Of a stretch of 18,413 nt of DNA, positions 7,946 through 15,989 are shown piece by piece. Position 1 is the first letter of the stretch. Each line of letters begins with the position of its first letter. A program made the translations under genes and the position numbers. This stretch comes from Pseudomonadota bacterium (GTDB lineage Bacteria; Pseudomonadota; Gammaproteobacteria; Steroidobacterales; Steroidobacteraceae). Below the pieces are notes generated by a model. It did no database searches and had not been told where the DNA came from. It worked only from the letters and a program-made list of their open reading frames with translations. The DNA is taken from assembly GCA_023391335.1 (NCBI GenBank), contig JAEWBG010000079.1, positions 1-18,413 on the forward strand. Reading direction: 5' to 3'.

Positions 7946-8017
7946 CAGGAAAACCTCGAGTGCGGCAGGATCGGATGCGTGAAAGGATGTCGCATCGATC
8001 TTGCCCGACCCTGAATA

Positions 8018-10129
8018 ATGCATCACCAATTCAAGCTATCCATCCTTATATATGTCGCCGTCTTGGTGGGTCTCGGCGGTTGCAAGGGCGCTGAACCCGT
8101 AGCGCCTGCGTCGGCGGCACCGGTCGCCATGATTCCTGCGCCTAAATCGATGACCGTACAGAGCGGGCAGTTCATCGTTACGCCAGGCACGCTCGTTTCG
8201 TTCCCGGACGGATCCGCAGCACAAGCGGCAGCCGACTACTTCATTGACGAGATGCAACGCACCCGCGGTCTGACCTTACGCGCTGAAGCATCGGAACTAG
8301 CCAAAGAGAACGTCATTCGCTTCGACCTGGCCCCCGCAGGGAGCAGCGGCGGAGAAGAAGACTATTCGTTGAATGTGTCTCCCCAACGAATCGTCATCTC
8401 CGCCGCCGACTCTCGCGGCCTGTTCTACGGCGCAGTCACGCTGTGGCAGTTGATGACGAGCGTTGAGCCTAGCAACGGCACCTACGCAATCCCGGCGATG
8501 AGGATCGAAGACTCGCCGCGATTTCGTTGGCGCGGGTTGATGCTCGACTCAGCGCGCCACTTCCAATCGCCTGAGTTCATCAAGCAGTTCATCGATTGGA
8601 TGGCCCTGCACAAACTCAATGTGCTGCATTGGCATCTGACAGACGACCAAGCTTGGCGCATTGAGATCAAGAAATATCCGAAGCTCACGGATGTCGGCGC
8701 GTGGCGAGTGCCCGCGGGCGCAGCAGCTGCGGCGGATATCGATCCCGCCACGGGAAAACCGCGGTTGTACGGCGGGTTCTATTCGCAGGATGAGATTCGG
8801 AGCATCGTTGCGTACGCGGCCCGGCGGCACATCACCATCGTCCCGGAAATCGAAACGCCGGGTCATGCAAGCGCGGCCATTGCTGCGTATCCCGAACTCG
8901 GCGTGCTCGGTAAGAAGATGAGCGTTCCCGCCGATTGGGGTATCTATCCGAATCTGTACAACGTGAACGATGCGACTTTTACGTTTTTGGAAAACGTGCT
9001 CGCCGAAGTGATGGAGCTGTTCCCAAGCGAATACATCCACGTCGGTGGCGATGAGGCGGTGAAAGATCAATGGCAGGCCTCGCCGAAGATTCAGGCGCAA
9101 ATGCGCAAGCTCGGCATCAAGGACGAACATGCGCTACAAAGCTATTTCATTCAGCGCCTCGAGAAGTTCTTGAACGCGCACGGTCGCAAGTTGATCGGCT
9201 GGGACGAAATTCTCGAAGGCGGTTTGGCGCCGAATGCCACCGTGATGTCATGGCGCGGTATCGATGGCGCAATCGCTGCTGCCAAGGCAGGCCATGACGC
9301 GGTGTTGTCACCCTGGCCCACGTTGTACTTCGACAATCGCCAAGCGAATGACACGCAACCGGGCCGCGGCACGATGATCACTGTCAAAGACGTGTACGCA
9401 TTCAATCCCGCACCCGAGTCGATGGGCTCGGAACAACGCGAGCACATTCTCGGCGTACAAGCGAATCTCTGGACCGAACACATGCGTACGGTGGATCGCG
9501 TCGAATACATGGCCTTTCCGCGTGCGGCTGCATTGGCGGAAGTAGCGTGGTCGCCCGAGAGCAAAATCAATTGGGAGGATTTCGAACGACGACTGCCCGC
9601 ACAGCTCAAGCGCTACGATTCGCTGGGAATCCATTACGCGACGCCTTCGAAGGAGGCGCCTCTTGAGCCCAACCGCCGCACCAGTCATCAACTGCAGCTG
9701 TGCACCGACAAACTCGTGTTGTCGTTGGAAGACGATGCACCGCTTCAGGGTCCGCGTGCGACCTTCTGGGTGGACATCATGGACCCGTGTTGGATTTATC
9801 CTGCCGCCGATCTTTCGAATGTGTCGGCGATCAAGGCGAGTGTCGGTCAAGTGCCCTTTAACTTTCAGATCGGCAAAGCTGTGAACGAGATTCCACTGCC
9901 GACACCGAAGACGGCAGACGGCGAGCTGCAGGTTCATTTAGATAAATGCGATGGCCCAGTGATTGCCGAGTTGCCGCTCGCGCCAGCTGTTTCAAATCCG
10001 CAGATCACCGCGCTTCCCGCTGCCACAGTGAAGCCGACGACTGGGAATCACGATCTGTGCTTTATCTTCGCCCGCAAGACTGTCGATCCCACATGGGTGA
10101 TCGATAGCGTCGAACTCATCACGAGGTGA
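8018..10129 (+). CDS. GH20 beta-N-acetylhexosaminidase, predicted lipoprotein
   Basis: The 703-residue enzyme should cleave terminal GlcNAc from chitooligosaccharides. The N-terminus MHHQFKLSILIYVAVLVGLG followed by GCKG looks like a lipoprotein signal with lipobox LGGC and acylated Cys22. A GH20b-like domain lies at about 38-165, and the TIM barrel starts at 'FRWRGLMLDSARHF' (169-182). Catalytic Asp345-Glu346 lie in 'HVGGDEAV', the substrate-assisted pair of GH20. Other barrel motifs are 'LHWHLTDDQAWRIEIKKYP' (203-221), 'PEIETPGHA' (276-284), 'GWDEI' (394-398) and 'LGVQANLWTEHM' (478-489). About 150 extra residues (554-703) form a C-terminal beta-rich domain ending 'HDLCFIFARKTVDPTWVIDSVEL', perhaps a CBM6-like module. 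The Shine-Dalgarno is weak, and the gene sits behind the receptor terminator and 4 bases before the PTS fusion gene. Confidence 0.93.
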   Translation: MHHQFKLSILIYVAVLVGLGGCKGAEPVAPASAAPVAMIPAPKSMTVQSGQFIVTPGTLVSFPDGSAAQAAADYFIDEMQRTRGLTLRAEASELAKENVIRFDLAPAGSSGGEEDYSLNVSPQRIVISAADSRGLFYGAVTLWQLMTSVEPSNGTYAIPAMRIEDSPRFRWRGLMLDSARHFQSPEFIKQFIDWMALHKLNVLHWHLTDDQAWRIEIKKYPKLTDVGAWRVPAGAAAAADIDPATGKPRLYGGFYSQDEIRSIVAYAARRHITIVPEIETPGHASAAIAAYPELGVLGKKMSVPADWGIYPNLYNVNDATFTFLENVLAEVMELFPSEYIHVGGDEAVKDQWQASPKIQAQMRKLGIKDEHALQSYFIQRLEKFLNAHGRKLIGWDEILEGGLAPNATVMSWRGIDGAIAAAKAGHDAVLSPWPTLYFDNRQANDTQPGRGTMITVKDVYAFNPAPESMGSEQREHILGVQANLWTEHMRTVDRVEYMAFPRAAALAEVAWSPESKINWEDFERRLPAQLKRYDSLGIHYATPSKEAPLEPNRRTSHQLQLCTDKLVLSLEDDAPLQGPRATFWVDIMDPCWIYPAADLSNVSAIKASVGQVPFNFQIGKAVNEIPLPTPKTADGELQVHLDKCDGPVIAELPLAPAVSNPQITALPAATVKPTTGNHDLCFIFARKTVDPTWVIDSVELITR

Positions 10130-10133
10130 ACGC

Positions 10134-12656
10134 GTGATTCTGCGTTGTCCATTGGCCGGCTGGAGCAGTTCGCTCGACGAGGCGCCGGATCCGGTGTTCG
10201 CCGGCCGCATGTTGGGTGATGGACTGTTGGTCGATCCGACGGGACATGAACTGTTCGCTCCCTGCGATGGCGAGATTATCTCCGTCGCGCCGTCGAAGCA
10301 TGCGATCTCGATCAGAAGCACGGAAGGCGTTGAAGTGTTGATGCATGTGGGCATCGATACGGTGGCGCTCGGCGGAGCCGGTTTCGACGTACATGTCGCT
10401 GCCGGGGAGAGGGTGTCAGCCGGAACGAAGCTCCTCACATTCGATCTGGATTTCCTCGCGCGTAGCGCCAAGAGTCTCGTCACGCCGATCATCGTCACCA
10501 ACGCCGAGCGCTTCGAATTTATCAGTGCTCAGGTCGATCGTGAGCTGGCGGTGGGCGATGCGCTCATCGAACTTCGAGTCAAAAGCTTGGCCCAGAACGA
10601 AGCCAAAGGGACAGGGGAACGATGCAGCGAAACCGTTCGCGTCGATCACGAGCACGGCATTCATGCACGGCCCGCCGCATTGATCGCAAACGCGGCGAAA
10701 AAGCTGTCAGCGAAGGTGGAAATCAGCGCTCGAGGGAAGACAGTTAATGCGGCCAGCGCCGTCGCGCTGATGTCGCTTGGAGTGCACGCGGGCGATGAAG
10801 TCGTGATCACTGCCACAGGTGAGAAGGCGCGCGACGCAGTGGACGCCATAAAGGGCATCATTCGCGGCCTGGAAACGCACGGCGAGCCAACGCGCTTCGC
10901 GGCTCCCGCGAAGCCTGTACCTACCGAAGATCCGAATCGATTGCGTGGTGTGATCGCAAGCCGCGGTGTTGCTATCGGCAGTGCGTTCCATCTGCGTCGC
11001 CGCGAGCTGACAGTCCCGGAACATGGCACTAGTGTCGCGAGCGAGCGCTCGGAATTCGAGCGTGCGCGCAATGCCGTGAAGGCACGGCTGCAAGCGCTGG
11101 CAGCCTCTTCGCATCATCAGGCTAGACAAGTCATCGAAGCGCATTTGGAACTCGTCGATGATCCCAAACTCGTAACCACCGCCAACGGACACATCGAAGC
11201 GGGCAGAAGTGCGGGATTTGGCTGGCGTAGCGCCATTCGTACTAGCGCCAACGAACTCAAATCGCTGGACGATGCGCGGATGGCTGAGCGAATCGACGAT
11301 TTATTGGACCTTGAACATCAAGTGCTCGCGGCCCTATTGGGTGAAGAAGCGACGCAAGCAATTGAGATACCCGATCAGTCGATCCTGATTGCTGCCGATC
11401 TGCAGCCCTCGCAATTCATTGCGCTGGACAAATCCAAACTCGTGGCCATCTGCCTTGCAAACGGCGGACCGACCTCACACGTCGCGATTCTGGCCGCTGC
11501 GACCGGCGTGCCCATGGTTGTCGCGCTCGGCGAACGCATTCACGAGGCGCGCGATCGGCAATCGATCATCGTGGATGCGGACGCAGGAATCGTGCATCTG
11601 AAACCCGATAACGAGCAGCTCGCGAGTACGTCGGCCTTCCTGGCGGCGCGTCGCGAAGACACGGAACGCGCTCGTCTGGCAGCTCAACGCGAATGCCGCA
11701 CCGCCGACGGGGTACGCATCGAAGTGTTCGTGAATCTCGGATCGCTCGCGGATGCCGCGTTCGCAGTCAGCCAAGGTGCTGAAGGATGTGGATTGCTGCG
11801 CACCGAGTTCCTATTCCTCGATCGCGAACGCGCGCCCGATGAAGCCGAGCAATTCAACTGCTATCAGCAGATAGCAAAGGCGTTAGAGCCGCGACCGCTT
11901 GTCATTCGCACGCTGGATATCGGGGGCGACAAACCGATTCCGTACTTGCCGTTGCCGCGAGAAGAAAATCCTTCGTTAGGGTTGCGCGGCGTGAGGACGA
12001 GTCTCTGGCGTCCGGATCTGCTGCGAGCTCAGCTGCGTGCGATTTTGCAAGTCCAGCCGCAAGGGCAGTGTCGCATCTTGCTGCCGATGATCACGGAGCT
12101 CGCGGAGATACGTACGGTCGTCAAGCTGATCGATGAAGTGCGAGCCGAGTTGCGCATCGCAAATAGGCCGCAGATCGGCATCATGATCGAAACGCCCGCA
12201 TCCGCACTGCTTGCGGATCAGCTCGTTCGCGAAGTCGATTTTCTGTCGATCGGCACCAACGACCTCACTCAATACGCCTTGGCCATGGATCGCGGCCATG
12301 CAGAACTTGCGCCGCGAATCGATGGATTGCATCCCGCTGTGCTGCGATTGATCGCCATGACCTGCGAGACGGCATCCAAGCATCAACGTCTGGTTGCAGT
12401 ATGCGGTGGATTGGCTTCGGACCCTGCAGCGGTTTCCGTGCTGTTAGGTCTTGGAGTAGGGGAGCTATCCGTCGTGCCGGCGATGATTCCGCAAATCAAA
12501 CAACTCGTCGCGGAATTAACCATCGACGAGTGTCGTGCACTCGCCAAACGCGTGCTGCAGCTCGATTCCGCCGAGGCCGTGCGTACCGCCGTGGCCGAGC
12601 ATTCCAGACATTCTTCAAGATCGATCTCCCACGACACGAAAGCGAAATGGGGATGA
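10134..12656 (+). CDS. nagF: Multiphosphoryl PTS protein: EIIA(Glc type)-HPr-EI fusion
   Basis: This 840-residue fusion passes phosphate from PEP to the permease EIIB. It starts at GTG 10134, with GAGG seven bases upstream and 4 bases after the hexosaminidase stop. Residues about 20-145 are a Glc-family EIIA, with 'HAISI' (His56) and phospho-acceptor His71 in 'LMHVGIDT'. Residues about 166-250 are HPr, with active His177 in 'GIHARP' and Ser208 at the place of the regulatory Ser46. The rest is Enzyme I: phosphohistidine His449 in 'GGPTSHVAILAA', PEP-site 'GLLRTEFLFLDR' (553-564), 'LSIGTNDLTQYALAMDRGH' (704-722) and Cys757 in 'VCGGLASDP'. The order and size match Pseudomonas NagF. All catalytic residues are present, so it is probably active, giving the locus its own general PTS proteins. 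Confidence 0.95.
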   Translation: MILRCPLAGWSSSLDEAPDPVFAGRMLGDGLLVDPTGHELFAPCDGEIISVAPSKHAISIRSTEGVEVLMHVGIDTVALGGAGFDVHVAAGERVSAGTKLLTFDLDFLARSAKSLVTPIIVTNAERFEFISAQVDRELAVGDALIELRVKSLAQNEAKGTGERCSETVRVDHEHGIHARPAALIANAAKKLSAKVEISARGKTVNAASAVALMSLGVHAGDEVVITATGEKARDAVDAIKGIIRGLETHGEPTRFAAPAKPVPTEDPNRLRGVIASRGVAIGSAFHLRRRELTVPEHGTSVASERSEFERARNAVKARLQALAASSHHQARQVIEAHLELVDDPKLVTTANGHIEAGRSAGFGWRSAIRTSANELKSLDDARMAERIDDLLDLEHQVLAALLGEEATQAIEIPDQSILIAADLQPSQFIALDKSKLVAICLANGGPTSHVAILAAATGVPMVVALGERIHEARDRQSIIVDADAGIVHLKPDNEQLASTSAFLAARREDTERARLAAQRECRTADGVRIEVFVNLGSLADAAFAVSQGAEGCGLLRTEFLFLDRERAPDEAEQFNCYQQIAKALEPRPLVIRTLDIGGDKPIPYLPLPREENPSLGLRGVRTSLWRPDLLRAQLRAILQVQPQGQCRILLPMITELAEIRTVVKLIDEVRAELRIANRPQIGIMIETPASALLADQLVREVDFLSIGTNDLTQYALAMDRGHAELAPRIDGLHPAVLRLIAMTCETASKHQRLVAVCGGLASDPAAVSVLLGLGVGELSVVPAMIPQIKQLVAELTIDECRALAKRVLQLDSAEAVRTAVAEHSRHSSRSISHDTKAKWG

Positions 12657-12660
12657 ACGT

Positions 12661-14364
12661 ATGAAAACGGTCCTCTCATCTTTGCAGAGGGTTGGCCGCG
12701 CACTTATGCTGCCGATCGCGGTGCTGCCGGTCGCTGCACTCTTGTTGCGACTGGGTCAGCCGGATCTGTTGAATATCGCTGCGATGGCCGCAGCTGGCAA
12801 CGCCATCTTCTCAAATCTCGGATTGCTCTTCGCGATTGGCGTCGCGGTCGGATTGGCGCGCGAAAATCATGGCGCCGCTGGCCTCGCGAGCGTGGTCGGC
12901 TATCTGGTTGCGACGAAAGGCGCTGAAGTATTGATTCCCGTGCCTGCCGATGCACTCGCGAACTTTCACGACGCGGCGGTTGCGCTTGCTGATGCGGCTT
13001 ATCGTGCGAAGGAACTCGGCAAGCTCAGCGTGCCAGTTGGAATCCTATCCGGGTTGATCGCAGGTGCCTTGTACAACCGCTACAGCGATATTCGCTTGCC
13101 CGCTTATCTTGCGTTCTTCGGTGGCCGCCGCTTTGTGCCGATCGCCAGCGGCTGTGCAGGTCTCGTCCTTGCAGTCTGCTTTGGATATGGCTGGCCCGTT
13201 CTAGAACGCGGCATGGACGCAATGAGTCAGGCCGTGCTCGGATCGCAGTCCATAGGATTGTTTGCGTACGGGGTGCTCAATCGCGCGCTGATCATCACCG
13301 GTCTGCATCACATCTTGAACAACATCGCGTGGTTCATTCTTGGCGACTACAACGGTGTGACGGGCGATCTCAAGCGATTCTTCGCCGGTGATCCGACTGC
13401 CGGCGCATTCATGAGCGGATTCTTCCCGGTGATGATGTTTGGTCTTCCGGCAGCATGTCTTGCAATGTATCGAACTGCTCGCATCGAGAAGCGCAAGGCG
13501 GTCGGCGGATTGTTGATGTCGATGGCGCTGACTTCCTTTCTCACTGGGGTGACCGAACCGATCGAATTCTCGTTCATGTTCTTGGCGCCCGTGCTCTACG
13601 CAATTCACGCGCTGCTGACCGGCGTCGCGATGGTCGTCATGAACGTGTTCTCAGTGCGGCTCGGGTTCGGATTTTCGGCTGGACTGTTCGACTATGTGTT
13701 GAACTATTCGCGCTCAACGCGGCCGCTGTGGCTCGTTCCCATTGGCATGCTGTATTTCGGCCTATATTACGGACTATTCCGCTATGTCATCGCACGCTTC
13801 GATCTGAAGACGCCTGGCCGAGAGGCGGATGACGTCACCGTCGCGAATGAAACCTCTTTTACTTCACCTGCGCAGGCGTGGGTTCATGCTCTGGGCGGCG
13901 CAGGCAATCTCGTGCAAATCGATGCATGCACGACGCGGTTACGCTTGATGATCGCGGATCAGTCGCGCGTCAACGAATCCGAGCTTCGACGTCTCGGCGC
14001 TCGCGGGTTCGTGCGTCCATCGAGCGATACGCTGCAAGTCGTCGTCGGACCGATTGCAGATCAATTGGCTGGCGACATTCGAAAAGCGGCGCGTTCGGAT
14101 GACGTGTCTCATGCACATTCGACTGAAGTCAATGTGGAAGCGCTTGCAGCAGCACTCGGCGGATCAAGTAATCTTGCAAGCATCGACGTGCATTCGACGC
14201 GCCTCGGCGTGCGTGTCCGCGAAGGAGCGGGAATCGATTTAGCTGCAATCAAAAGCGCCGGCGCACGAACGGCGGTGCAGGTCAGCGATTCGCTATGGCA
14301 CGTCGTTGTCGGGCCGTCCGCAGCAGCAGTGGCATCTCAACTTCGTGCACGTGCATCGTCGTGA
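12661..14364 (+). CDS. nagE: N-acetylglucosamine PTS permease EIIC-EIIB with a second, degenerate EIIB
   Basis: I place the start at ATG 12661 (567 residues), 4 bases after the nagF stop and behind GGGGA; the frame is open upstream only because it overlaps nagF. The EIIC part (about 1-380) has a basic N-terminus 'LQRVGRALMLPIAVLPVAAL', many hydrophobic segments, 'GLHHILNNIAWFILGDYNG' (214-232) and the conserved 'TGVTEPIEFSFMF' (295-307), typical of GlcNAc/glucose permeases. After a linker comes EIIB (about 400-475) with phosphocysteine Cys423 in 'DACTTRLRL'. A second EIIB-like domain (about 490-560) has 'LGGSSNLASIDVHSTRLGV', in which His511 stands at the Cys position. No EIIA is attached; it is supplied by NagF. 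The protein should carry GlcNAc across the inner membrane as GlcNAc-6-P. Confidence 0.93.
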   Translation: MKTVLSSLQRVGRALMLPIAVLPVAALLLRLGQPDLLNIAAMAAAGNAIFSNLGLLFAIGVAVGLARENHGAAGLASVVGYLVATKGAEVLIPVPADALANFHDAAVALADAAYRAKELGKLSVPVGILSGLIAGALYNRYSDIRLPAYLAFFGGRRFVPIASGCAGLVLAVCFGYGWPVLERGMDAMSQAVLGSQSIGLFAYGVLNRALIITGLHHILNNIAWFILGDYNGVTGDLKRFFAGDPTAGAFMSGFFPVMMFGLPAACLAMYRTARIEKRKAVGGLLMSMALTSFLTGVTEPIEFSFMFLAPVLYAIHALLTGVAMVVMNVFSVRLGFGFSAGLFDYVLNYSRSTRPLWLVPIGMLYFGLYYGLFRYVIARFDLKTPGREADDVTVANETSFTSPAQAWVHALGGAGNLVQIDACTTRLRLMIADQSRVNESELRRLGARGFVRPSSDTLQVVVGPIADQLAGDIRKAARSDDVSHAHSTEVNVEALAAALGGSSNLASIDVHSTRLGVRVREGAGIDLAAIKSAGARTAVQVSDSLWHVVVGPSAAAVASQLRARASS

Positions 14365-14377
14365 AGCGATGTCAAAG

Positions 14378-14445
14378 GTCAAAGGTCACGGGTCACGAGC
14401 CAGAAGCGGAATGCCGACTCTTGCCCCTGACTTGTGACTGATGAC
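14378..14445. repeat. Imperfect inverted repeat after nagE
   Basis: The arm at 14378-14395 (GTCAAAGGTCACGGGTCA) and the arm at 14428-14445 (TGACTTGTGACTGATGAC) are reverse complements at about 13 of 18 positions. Just before arm one is a further direct GTCAAAG repeat (14371 onwards), so GGTCA words recur with 7-8 bp spacing. It resembles a dispersed intergenic element, or it may act as a structured 3' end for the nag transcript; no T-run follows. Confidence 0.45.
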
Positions 14446-14473
14446 TTAATAGCGCGAAGCTCGTGGAGCACCT

Positions 14474-14489
14474 GAGCCCTGACGGGCTC
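14474..14489. terminator. Weak bidirectional hairpin at the nhaR stop
   Basis: GAGCCC (14474-14479), loop TGAC, GGGCTC (14484-14489) is a perfect 6-bp stem that overlaps the nhaR stop codon (14488-14490). The two transcription units converge here. No U-tract follows in either direction, so termination is only suggested by position. Confidence 0.3.
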
Positions 14490-15399
14490 ATCCACCAAAC
14501 ACCTTCTTAGCTTGCTCGTAAATCGCACTGACGACAGGATGCACAATCTTGCGTTCCATCGAGATCGCATAGAACTGCGCGCGCACATTCTTCGCGACAC
14601 CTAAGCTCTTCAGTGCTGAGTTCTTCGTGAACTCGCGCGCAAGCACGACCGGAACGGGGGCCACGCCGCGTCCCGATCGCGCGAACTCCCACAGCAGCGC
14701 GTAGTCCTCGAACTCACCGACGATCACCGGCTGGATGTCGTTGCGATCGAGCCATTGATCGAGCGAACGGCGAATTGCGGTATCCGCGGTCGGCAGCAGG
14801 ATCGGCGCGCCATTGAGCGATTTCGGAAAGCCTGCCCGCAACGTCTTCGTAAGACTGCCGGTCGCCATCCACACTGCATCGCAGTCGCCGAGGTGATGGT
14901 TGTATGCGCGAAGGTTAAGGCTCGGCGTCACTGGAACGTCAGTGAGGATCACATCGAGCTCGCGCATCTGCAGCGCATTCAGCAAGTGCTCGAACGTGCC
15001 TTCCTTGCACACCAGTCGAACGGGTTGCGGCAATGTCATCGCGACGCCAATCAATCGATGAGCTATGGCCTTTGGGACCACATCATCGACTCCGATCGCA
15101 ACGCGCATCGGCTTGCGCGTCGGCTTCTGCGCCAGAGCGCTGAGCATGTCTGCTCCCAATGAGAAGATCTCGTCAGCGTAGGTGAATACTAGCTTCCCCA
15201 TTTCGGTCGGGACCAAGCGCCGACCGCTCTTGTCTAGCAGCTTCACGCCGAGCCGTTCCTCCAACGTGCGTAGTTGTGCGCTCACGGTTGGTGCGGCGAG
15301 ATGAAGTTCCTCGCATGCCTTGTAGAGGCTGCCGTTGCGCACCACGGACCAGAAGTACATGAGGTGTTGATAGTTCACGCGCGGCGGCAGGGTTTTCAT
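14488..15399 (-). CDS. nhaR: NhaR-type LysR-family transcriptional regulator
   Basis: I start at ATG 15397-15399 (303 residues), since an AGGAAG-containing Shine-Dalgarno precedes it; the frame is open upstream to 15525, but that extension has no homology-like content and runs into the rnk leader. Residues 9-52, 'NYQHLMYFWSVVRNGSLYKA' followed by 'CEELHLAAPTVSAQLRTLEE', form the LysR helix-turn-helix, and 'NYQHLMYFW' is characteristic of NhaR. The effector domain has 'IGVDDVVPKAIAHRL' and 'DCDAVWMATGSL'. Length equals E. coli NhaR (about 301), which activates the nhaA antiporter in response to Na+ and high pH. No antiporter gene lies in the window, so the target is unknown. It is divergent from rnk-usp. 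Confidence 0.88.
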   Translation of the reverse strand: MKTLPPRVNYQHLMYFWSVVRNGSLYKACEELHLAAPTVSAQLRTLEERLGVKLLDKSGRRLVPTEMGKLVFTYADEIFSLGADMLSALAQKPTRKPMRVAIGVDDVVPKAIAHRLIGVAMTLPQPVRLVCKEGTFEHLLNALQMRELDVILTDVPVTPSLNLRAYNHHLGDCDAVWMATGSLTKTLRAGFPKSLNGAPILLPTADTAIRRSLDQWLDRNDIQPVIVGEFEDYALLWEFARSGRGVAPVPVVLAREFTKNSALKSLGVAKNVRAQFYAISMERKIVHPVVSAIYEQAKKVFGG

Positions 15400-15439
15400 G
15401 CTTCGACTTCCTCTCACTAAGGCGTCGAATAATTCTAAT

Positions 15440-15456
15440 GGATCTAACCATGATCC
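15440..15456. promoter_or_regulatory. Inverted repeat in the nhaR-rnk divergent region, possible LysR operator
   Basis: GGATC (15440-15444) and GATCC (15452-15456) form an interrupted palindrome with a 7-bp spacer, 41-57 bases upstream of the nhaR ATG. LysR regulators bind interrupted dyads (T-N11-A) near their own promoter, so this is a plausible NhaR autoregulatory box. TAGAAT on the minus strand (RC of 15432-15437) may be the nhaR -10, without a well-spaced -35. Confidence 0.3.
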
Positions 15457-15539
15457 GGGGCTAAAAAGGGGGCTCTGCGGCAACTTGCCGGCAGCGGTCA
15501 GTCGCGACCGCGACCAACGCGACATCGATGGAGAAGGCC

Positions 15540-15968
15540 ATGGAGAACCGCATCACGCTATCTAAATCCGACGTCCTGCGCCTACGGGTGCTGATTCGTA
15601 ACGAGCAGTCGTTCTCGCTGACCGAGGAAACCGCCCTGGATCGTCTGCAGGATGAACTAGACCGCGCCTATGTCGTCGCGCCTGAAGACTTGCCCGACGA
15701 TGCAGTCACCCTTGAATCGCGTGTGCTGATTCGGGATCTCGATACATCCGAGTGCAGCGTGTACACGCTCGTGTGCCGCACGCGTGCCGATTTATCAATG
15801 GGGGAGTTGTCGGTGCTCGCGCCGCTTGGGACTGCGCTGGTCGGCTATCGCACCGGTGACACAGTCGTATGGGGTACACCCAATGGCACTAGGCGAGTGC
15901 TCATCGAAGGAGTCAAGCAACCGAATGAATCGGGAGAACCGCCGCCGCGCGAACCTATAGCGGCCTAA
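15540..15968 (+). CDS. rnk: Rnk-type nucleoside diphosphate kinase regulator / GreA-like protein
   Basis: The product is 142 residues, near the E. coli Rnk size (136). I prefer the second ATG (15540) because GGAGAAGG lies just before it at a proper distance; an ATG at 15528 would add 4 residues. The N-terminal part, 'ITLSKSDVLRLRVLIRN' to 'LQDELDRAYVV', is a short helical arm. The C-terminal part, 'VTLESRVLIRDLDTSECSVY' then 'SVLAPLGTALVGYRTGDTVVW', is the GreA/GreB C-terminal FKBP-like fold. Rnk binds RNA polymerase near the secondary channel, but its short coiled coil lacks Gre cleavage activity. It is followed 21 bases later by a usp gene, probably in one operon. Confidence 0.88.
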   Translation: MENRITLSKSDVLRLRVLIRNEQSFSLTEETALDRLQDELDRAYVVAPEDLPDDAVTLESRVLIRDLDTSECSVYTLVCRTRADLSMGELSVLAPLGTALVGYRTGDTVVWGTPNGTRRVLIEGVKQPNESGEPPPREPIAA

Positions 15969-15989
15969 CGCAATCGATCGGAGGACATC

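Noticed and set aside
8549..9130. A 193-codon minus-strand frame in the hexosaminidase gene
   Set aside because: It is antisense to conserved GH20 motifs and has no recognisable features.
12535..12660. An upstream in-frame extension of NagE
   Set aside because: It overlaps the end of nagF and adds 42 unrelated residues before the typical permease N-terminus at 12661.
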